NCBI GenBank assembly: GCA_947179485.1
Contig: CAMXBY010000043.1
Span: 248,001-312,000, forward strand
Length of the DNA: 64,000 nucleotides
Origin: Allacma fusca
Taxonomy: Eukaryota; Arthropoda; Collembola; Symphypleona; Sminthuridae
Reading direction: 5' to 3'
Shown: positions 25,501 to 34,500 of the stretch, in pieces
Numbering within the stretch: position 1 is the stretch's first letter
Layout of the letters: the number at the start of each line of letters is the position of its first letter
Position numbers and translations under genes: made by a program
The notes under the pieces: generated by a model
The model's input: only the letters and a program-made list of their open reading frames with translations
Told to the model about the DNA's origin: nothing
Databases searched by the model: none

Positions 25501-28500
25501 TTGTGCTGACACAAAGCTCACATATCTATGTGAGAACTTGTGCAAGCCACCTCCCACTTATGTCAGCGTACGTAGGAACGCACAACATTTCTGTGTCAAA
25601 CATATGCAAGTCAGCACAGATTTTGTGCTGTCCGTGTTGGGTATAAGATGGTAATTACTTACGGGCTACGGGCTTTTTTTATACTTTTCAGGCCAAGCCG
25701 GATTTTGTAGTAGAACTTCAGGTCGGGTTATTTTAGGTTTTAAGTTATTTTAGGCAATTTGAGTTGCTAAATTGCTAAAGGTTTAAAATACTTGATCAAA
25801 TACCTAGAAACATTGTAGTCTAATAATTTACTTATTTACAAACTTGGGAGGTTTGTAAACATATTACTGGTCTGCTCCAGAGCAGTGCTGCGATCGGGTC
25901 AATTTAAAACCTTGACCATGAACTTGACTTGATCATGAAACTTCAAGTAATTTTCAAGACACAACCTGAACTTCATAACTCATGTTCCTGTAATTACTTG
26001 ACTTGTCAAGTTCAAGTAATCAAGTAAATTTTCTAAGACCCGAACTTGATCAAGTAGTTACAGTTCCAAACTTGACTTGCACTTGACTTGACCATGACTT
26101 GAACGTGACTTGAACTCGATAATTCAAGTTAATTATCACAAGAAATGAAATATGTGCACACAATTTATTTTTAGCATGCATCTGCAAATTATTTCCTTCC
26201 GACTGAAAACCAAAACACACTCAGAAAACAATTTTACTACTATTTTTTATTTAAACCCATTTGAGGACGTCATTTAGCGTATACTGAATACAGTAAAAGT
26301 CAGATACAGTAAAACTTGTCTATAATGGTTTCTCTAGGGGAAAGAAAATTTGACCACTATTAACAGGGACCATTGTGCCGGATATAGTGGTCCTAACCAC
26401 TATATACAGTACTTCAAATTAAATAATTCTCACGCAGGATTAATGCATTAATGCTTGCTCAGTATGCAATATTTTATTAGCAATTACACTTTATTAAATT
26501 AATTACTAATTTTTGAATGCTTTAGACTTTTAATATTGTTCCCTACAAGAAATTCTTGAAGGAAATGTAAACAATGGTGGGCCGTTACCCAAGACGTCAT
26601 AATTGTAATTCCCTTTAAAATAACTTCGAAAACCAATCATACCGAGCACACTTAAGCACCACTCCAAGCCTCAACACAAGAAATGCATGTTTTGGAATGT
26701 GCATGACGTTTTTGAAGTTGTCTAACTTCGCGCGATTTAAATTTACACTGATGTTTATTCGGACCGTTGTATGCAGAGTTGAAAGCCTGCATTTCTATAC
26801 GAATGGTCAAAAATCCCAGTCCATAATTGACAGGGGACCACTATATAAAAAACTATTATAAGTGGGGTGTACGCAATGTTAAAATATAGGACTTATGACG
26901 GGGAAACCTGACATGGGCCATAATGTGGAGGAAACCACTATATAGACGGCCACTATATACAAGTTTTACTGTACATATTACAGTACAATTTATAAATGGA
27001 TTTCCCTTACAAGAAACGTCTGTGTAAATGAAAGTTGGGGCCAAACAAATGCATCCCGCGTATCGATACATTCCCTATAAGTTGATCTCTTATAATGTAT
27101 AATGGACATTCACTGTATATCTGACGAGTATTATATGATGTCAAGTTTTATTTAATGTTCATATATGTAGGTATATATACATATAATTACCTATTTGAGA
27201 ATTCCCAGTGCTCTTAACTTAATATTTATAAAGTAAACTAGTATTTACTTGTTTATTAAATGATTGTTGTAATGGGCCATGCAAGCTCATTTTATATTCG
27301 AATTTAAGTAGCAATATGGATTATCATTATATTTTTTTCGTTTCATGGAGAAGCCACTGCAACAACTAACAACGTCAGTAAACAAAACCTTCATAAAACG
27401 GACTCTGGTTTTGAATTTTTCTTTGATTTATAACATACGCAAACAAAATACCCGGAACATGACCAGAAATTGGATTGTGATTTTAAAATTTCTTCCGTCC
27501 TTTATGGCATACGCAATCTAAAATTACTTGAACTTGACCATGAAATCTCCAGTTCATGTTCAAGTTTTTTCTTTCCATTACTTGACCCTGAACTTGACTT
27601 GGGGTTCAAGTAAATTGGTCTTACTTGTACTTGAACCTGACTTGTCTTAGAATGTTATGGTGCAGGTAGACTACTAAAAAAACGGTGCAAGTATATCAGG
27701 AGTATTTTTAAGAATCGAGTTCTTCAGGGAGAATTGCACTTGCCGATGGAACTTCAAAATGATGATCCAAGAAAAAAATTGAAATGGTTTTAAAATTTAA
27801 AATGGTTTAGAAAACAGTGAAACCGGTAGTCAAATTGTTCTCTACGCTATATGCTGGACTCCAGCAACCATCGGAAACAAGGCTTCATGTTTTCATTTAA
27901 GGAAATTTTAATCAGTTTAATCTGAACCTTAACCTGAATCTGAGGATGATTCTGAGAAATATAAACATGTAGGTGAAATCCTGGTTCTGAAGCTGAATCT
28001 AAAGTTTAAGGTTTCAGAAAATGATGAACCTGAAACTAAACCTTAACCTGAAGTATAAGCATGAATTCTTAAGGAAAACCTTAGAAAAGTCTGAACCTGA
28101 AACTGAGTAGTCTACCAGCACCATTATGGTCAAGCCAAATACGTACTTGAACTTGACCCGAATGATTCAAGTAAAAACATTTGCCTACTTGAACTTGACC
28201 CGAACTTGAACTTGAAAACTCAAGTATTACTTGAACTTGTCCACAGCACTGCTCCAGAGCTGCACCTGAAAAATACCCGTCGGGTCGGGTTCGGGTTAAC
28301 TTAAATTAGGTACCTGAATATCGGGTCGAGTGCGGGTAGGTGTAAGATCCGCACCTGAAAATTCAGGTCGGGTGACTGTCAAGTTCGGGTAAAAAAAATA
28401 CCTGAAGAATATATCGGGTTCAAGTTCGGGACACAGTATTTGAATTACCTGAACCCGAACTTGACATTTCAGGTAATTTGCAGGTATTTATTTCCGCCAA

Positions 28501-31500
28501 AAAATCAAACATCACGTGAATAAAACCTTCCATTTTGCATGCAATATTTATAAGGGCACTTGGTTTGGGAACAACAGTCAATCCCGAAGTGTTTAGCAAA
28601 CCGTCAACCAGGCTTGTACAGTGATTATCGATGAGAGTTAAAGTGCAATGGTTTTTTATTTAACAATTATTAGAAGTAAGTCATAATTTCGATATAATTA
28701 GCACAGGCTTTAAGCGTGTTTGAATTGAAACTGTAAGATTTCAATATAAGTGAAGAACATTCTGGTCTGTTCTTTGAGCTGGACCAGGTTTAATTGGTCT
28801 ATCAAGGTTCTTGAACCAGATACATTTGGTCCTTTCGTAACCAGGCAACAGACCGGAACAGACCAAAATTTCTGGTCCGGACCAGAACAGTCCCATTGCT
28901 ACTTGCAAGTATCAGGTAGTACCTGAAAAATACCCGTCGGGTCAGGTTCAGGTCGGATTATCTAAAATAAAGTACCCGATTCTCGGGTCGGGTGTGGGTA
29001 GTTGCAAGATCTGCACGATAAAGTTCTGCATGCAATATTTATAAGGGCACTTGGTTGGGAGTTGGGACGAACAGGGTGGTAGGGGTCAGATTTTTATGGG
29101 AAGACGGGAATACGCTTCACAGGGAAAAATATTTCTGGCAGCGAAAATCTCAGAAGGAAGGGATTGCTTTGAACACAGGCATTTTTAAATTCGTTGACCT
29201 TATTTTGGCAGGGATTTTCTATTTTTTCGGCGTGTTTCAGGAACTTTTATTTGAGAAAACAGGAATTTTGGAAAAACAGGAAGATAAGATTCAGAAGGAA
29301 AATTCGGAAAGGATATTCCAGGTAGATTTACAAAAATCAAATCCATGCAGGGAGGTCGAATACCAAAGTGTTTAGCAAACCGTCAACCAGGCTTGTGTTA
29401 AAATAGAAACTAAGTTTTCAACATGAGTGAAGAAGTAACCGTAGTCATTAAAGAATTAAATCAAAGTGAAGATGACAGAAGACAAGGCCCATAAAGGACT
29501 CATAAATACACCTGTATTTTTATTCCTATTACTCAAACGTTTAGAGCTATCAATAAGATTAACATACGGTCTAGTTATACCCGTCGAAAAATACCTGACA
29601 AGTATAGTATTTGCCCAGATCCGATTGAGAAGGTTCGGGTCGAAGAAAAGTTTTAATTGAAATGTCAGGTTCGGGTCGGGTTCAGGTGCGGATCCTGATT
29701 TATTGATACCTGAAAGCAGCTCTGTCTTGAAGTCAATGCATCAGGTCTGAACCTCTTTGAACCCCATTTTGAAGTCAATACATCAGGTCTGAATCTCTCC
29801 TAACCCCTCCTAAAGTCAATGCATCAGGTCTGAACTCCCTCTGAACCCCCTCCTAAAGTAAATAAACCAGCTCTGAACCCCTCTGAACCTTCTCCTAAAG
29901 TCAGTTCACCAGCTCTGAACCCCATCCTAAAGTTAATAAACCAGCTCTGAAGCAGTGCCTGTCATGGGAACAGATAAGTTGTCCCCGTTCCCATTCACGT
30001 TCCCACAGTTTTGGTTTGGGTACAAGGCAGAACCCAATTCCCAAATTGCACCCGAAATCTTGTGAACAAAAGTGCCGAATGCAAATCAATTTTGGGTGCA
30101 CCAAAACCCGTACCCAAAACCCTGGAACCCGTTCCCGTACCCGAAACGGAAGTTCATATATTCAAGGATAAACGTTATACATTATATATACTTATTACTT
30201 CAATTTTTGCTAACAATGGCTACACACAATTGCACTCATTCTATTTGTTATATTTCATTCTACTTAAGTAATTAATTTTGTAATGTTTAAGTCACCTTAC
30301 AACGGGTAAGCACAACATATCCTTATTATTGATCTCTACCTGTCCGTTGATTTAAAGCTCCGCGCGTTCATGGTTCAAATTGAAGCTTCGCGCTACTCTT
30401 AAAGTAAGCGCGCAAGATCAAGGCATACAATAAGTCTCCTCGACAGGGCTTGATTCGCAAGCCGTTTAACTTTTAATTTGTACATTCACACTTCACACTA
30501 CTACATCTGCAAGTAATTGCCCCTGTGAAACACAGGGCTTTTACTAGTAATTAATTGTTATTGTCATATTTCATCATTCGACGTGAGATGATCTATTCAA
30601 GCAAAGAGCGTTTGCCTCTAAACTACAACAGCGACACAAAAATAGTCGGTCACACCACGTCAAAACAAATGAGTCATGTAATTATCGTTATGCTCGCAAG
30701 ATTTCTCTGTACACGGGTACACATGAACAGTAACGGGTTTTTAGCATATCGTTCCCGATCCTGTTGGGTACAGATCCCATTCAGCCTGTATTGCACCCGT
30801 TCTCGTATGGGTTCCTGTTCCCACATACTAAAATTGGAAAGGTTGGTTCCCAAACCTGTACCCACACTTTTGGGTGAGAATATTTTGCACCCATGTGATA
30901 CCCGTTCCCGTTCCTGCACCCAAACACCCGGGTGTGACCCGTTCCCATAACATACACTGCTCTGAAGCCCTCAGAACCCCATCTTAAAGTCAATCAACCA
31001 GCTCTGAACCCCTCTGAACCAGGGTTGGGTTTTTTTTTCAAAAAAACCAAACAACCAGGTTTTTTTGGTTTAAACCGGTTTTTTTTTGGTTTAAACCAGG
31101 TTTTTTTGGTTTAAACAAATTTTCAATCCAAAACATTCATTAATATGCAAAAACATGTGAATTTGAACAAATTTACTTATTTCCCAAACTCAGTAAGTAT
31201 CAAAAAGCATTAAATATTTAATAATTTAGATATAATTTTAACGATAACTTTGCAGCATAAACACAAGTTTGGCATTTTTCATTTTACAAACGATTCCGAA
31301 TTTCTAAATGTACAAGACTAAAAGCTAATAGTATTATTTACTTCACTAAAGTTTAACTACACAATATCACAGTAACTGCACAAGTTTTGTGCACTACGAA
31401 ATATAAGCATTTTGGATTGAAAATATTAAAAGTTTAGGTGTTTGGTTTAAACAATTGGTTTTTATAAAAAACCGTTTGGTTTAAACCGTGGTTTAAACCA

Positions 31501-34500
31501 TGGTTTAAATCATTTGGTTTAAACCAAACCAACCCTGCTCTGAACTAGGGGGGCCACTTTTGTGAAGCGTCAAATAAGTACCTAATAATTAAAGATTAAA
31601 ATGTATTAAAAATTGATATTTAGAAATAATTAGCACTACCAAATATACATGAAATTATGTACCTACCTAAGTTATTGTGAATGCATGCTCTTCCAAGTGT
31701 ACTTCTTATCTGACTTGGCAGCTAATAGCAGTTCTTTATTCTGTAGAAACTGATTTTACATACATTAGCAAGTTTTGTTTTGAAAGTTGACAATAATTTG
31801 CAATTCCGAAAGGACGTTATCAACTTCGAGAGAAATTCTCTGGTCAGTACATATTTGTCGCATTAGCGAAAATATTCTTTCAGCATCTGCATTGCTGCAA
31901 TTGACACTCAAAATCATGGATATCAGCTTGAAATGCCCAGAATCCTTCGTCCCATTTTCTTCGAAAAACTTTACATATTTTTCAGCCACAGAAGCAGATT
32001 TGCAGGCACCAGATTCTTTCAGTTTATCAGCAAAATCTGACAGTTTGCAGTATTCTGGAGGGGGGTCTCAAGGGTTTCAGAGGGGTCCAGGGCTGGTTTA
32101 TTAACCCTAAGAAGGGGTTCAATAGGGTTCAGACCTGATGCACGTCAGTGTTTAGTACGACCCAAGTTTGTGCTCGCACTGTCGTCAGGTCAAAAGGAAA
32201 TTAAAAATCTTAATTTATTTACTAGATGCGTTAAATTCAAGGTTCTGTGAGACTTTTTAAGGTTTCCTTCATACAAGGAGAAAATATCAGGACAAAAACA
32301 ACCGCGTAAAATAAAAGGCTGACCTTAATTCTGGAAGTTCTAAAAATTATAATTTACATTTGCTTCACGAATTATTAGTACGAGTATTTACAATATTAAT
32401 GTCAACCTTAGCTGTAAAAACCATATCAAGTTACAACTGAGCTAAAGTTGAAGGCCTAATTAGAATAACCGATAACATTATAATTGTATGGTTGTCCTTA
32501 ACTTGTACTTTCCGAGAAAATACATGAACAGTACTGTCTGCACAATGTAAGCAACTTGCTGGAAACTGAATGTACATTACAGTTACAATCGGTGCTCCTA
32601 TTATGTCGACATGGGACGTCGAAAATAACATTGTCCTTGTGAAAATGTGACATACCACTGTCCATACGTAAACACACGCTTAGATAAGCAAACGTCTACT
32701 TTGCTGAATCTTTGCAGTTTATTCTAGACCTTTAAGAGGAAAAGGTTGTTCAGATTGTCTAACAGTAGTTCTGACATTCAATGTGCAATTGACTTGAAGA
32801 CGTACAAGAATTGCAATTTTGGAACAAGAACAAGAGAAATATTATTATGTCGACAGTTTGAAGTGTTGATAAGTCCTGCTTTCTAAGACTGCTTATCTCA
32901 TCATCTAGATGGCAACATTTTGATTTCTTAGCGTTACATTATAATATTGTATAATTTTCAATTTTTATGAAAACGTAGTTAGAAATACATTGTAATAAAC
33001 ATAAAAACATCTTTGATGCGTTTAACACTAAACTATGGCAAATTGCTGTCTAAGTATGAAACACTAAATTGAATACTAACAATGGACTCTTTTCTCCTGC
33101 CATACTCCGATCGGCATGATATGCACATGTATGGAAAGCCCTTGCTGAGAGCTTTCCATACATGTGCATATCATGCCGATCGGAGTATGGCAGAAGAAAA
33201 GGGTCCATTGTAAGATCCAACAACAGGCATTTGTCTAATAAGACAGCTATTTATATTGCTGAACTGACTGCACGGCATATAAGCAGTCAGTCAGGCCAAA
33301 ATGAAATTTCTTTATATGCGGATGGTAATGGAATGTGTACTACTGTCGCTCTCCAGTACAGCTCAGTGGCGCCGGAGTGTCTCATGTTATGGGACGGCAG
33401 GAGTTCGAATTCTGACGACATCATTCTTTGAATTAGTAGTGGATTTCCGGAATTTATCTTCAAACTGATAACGTTAATTAAAATGCGGGTCTTCCGACAC
33501 GACTAAACTAAAAGGACATATTATACAGCCTGGCTTTGGTTGAAGTACAAAATAATATTTACGAATTCACACTTGAACGTAAATTCAATAAACTTCCCGG
33601 GCTATAGAAGACATTGACAAAAATATATTATAACAAGTAGGAGTTGAAATACCTTGATTGGATTTGCAATTTAATTTATTTGAAATGCGCAAGATTAACT
33701 GTTAATATTGAGAATTTCCAACATAAAAGTCACATTAGTTAAAACTATAAATTTCCCTTGCAGTTAATAAGAAATTAATTACATAGAATTATTCTACAAT
33801 TCATCATTGCCAGCACAGGTTCCTACAAATGAATTTCAAACTATTTTGCATGTTAGATAAACTCATTTTTAAGCAAAACCACTAAGATCCACGCCAGCAA
33901 ATTATTGTTCAATTGATTGGATTGGCTTCAAAAGCAGAAATTTGTACAGAAAAATGTATGTACAATTGCGCTAGCATAAGTTTCAAACAAATGAAAAAAC
34001 GCCAGTAAATCGAATTCGATTCCCGAAACGTCCTAGAATTGGTGAACTTCTGCACTCGGCCATCAACGCTATACTTATCTGTGCAGAATTTAAAGCGATA
34101 TCTTCTGTGTACCTAAACGTTTATGTTAATTTCGGGGTCTCTTGTTGGGCAGTTCGGCAAATACCAATTAAATCCTTGTTTTTTAAATCAGCTCTTACCT
34201 GATAAATCGCAAATCTTAGTATATTGCCATTTATATGAGCAATGTGGGTGAACATACAATTAAGAACTCTGTAATATATACTTAAATGTAAACATGTTTC
34301 TCATTTTTAGGTGCAGTTAGAAATACAGGAGTGTTAAATTCAGTCGGCATTTTATTTGCAGAATCACAGTATTCAGGTGCAAATCATATGTGACACAAAC
34401 AAAAAAATACGCGCCGTGCACACTGGTTTTCCTGGTTCCGTTCATGATAGTCGGGTCCTTAGAGAGACGGACGTATATCAGCGAATTGATGAGTTCTTGG

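Larger units (their letters stand above)
25883..28251. mobile_element. hAT-type element, CTTGAACTTGAC family
   Basis: The ends are CAGTGCTGCGATCGGG and (inverted) CAGTGCTGTGGACAAG, flanked by the perfect duplication CTCCAGAG (25875-25882, 28252-28259). ACTTGAACTTGACC words crowd 25905-26130, 27520-27640 and 28140-28240. Two further elements (26307-26971 and 27661-28120) are inserted in it. No transposase frame was found. Confidence 0.87.
28255..29724. repeat. ACCTGAA/CGGGTCGGGT-word composite
   Basis: CAGAGCTGC occurs at 28255 and inverted at 29716-29724. CGGGTCGGGTTCGGGT words lie at 28270-28480, 28920-29020 and 29575-29700. The stretch also holds a duplicated segment, a GACCAG-word repeat and the element at 29073-29353. 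No target duplication was found, so it may be two overlapping old elements. Confidence 0.4.
29725..32150. mobile_element. Old hAT remnant with CTCTGAACC minisatellite, split by two younger hATs
   Basis: Units of about 45 bp built on CAGCTCTGAACCCC..CCTAAAGTCAAT fill 29725-29950 and 30960-31020. The inverse GGGGTTCAATAGGGTTCAGA lies near 32110-32135, so the ends are inverted relatives. Both younger insertions (29953-30959 and 31020-31537) landed in CTCTGAA(G/C) of this minisatellite. A hAT transposase tail on the minus strand at 31765-31989 belongs to it. The outer borders are approximate. Confidence 0.6.
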
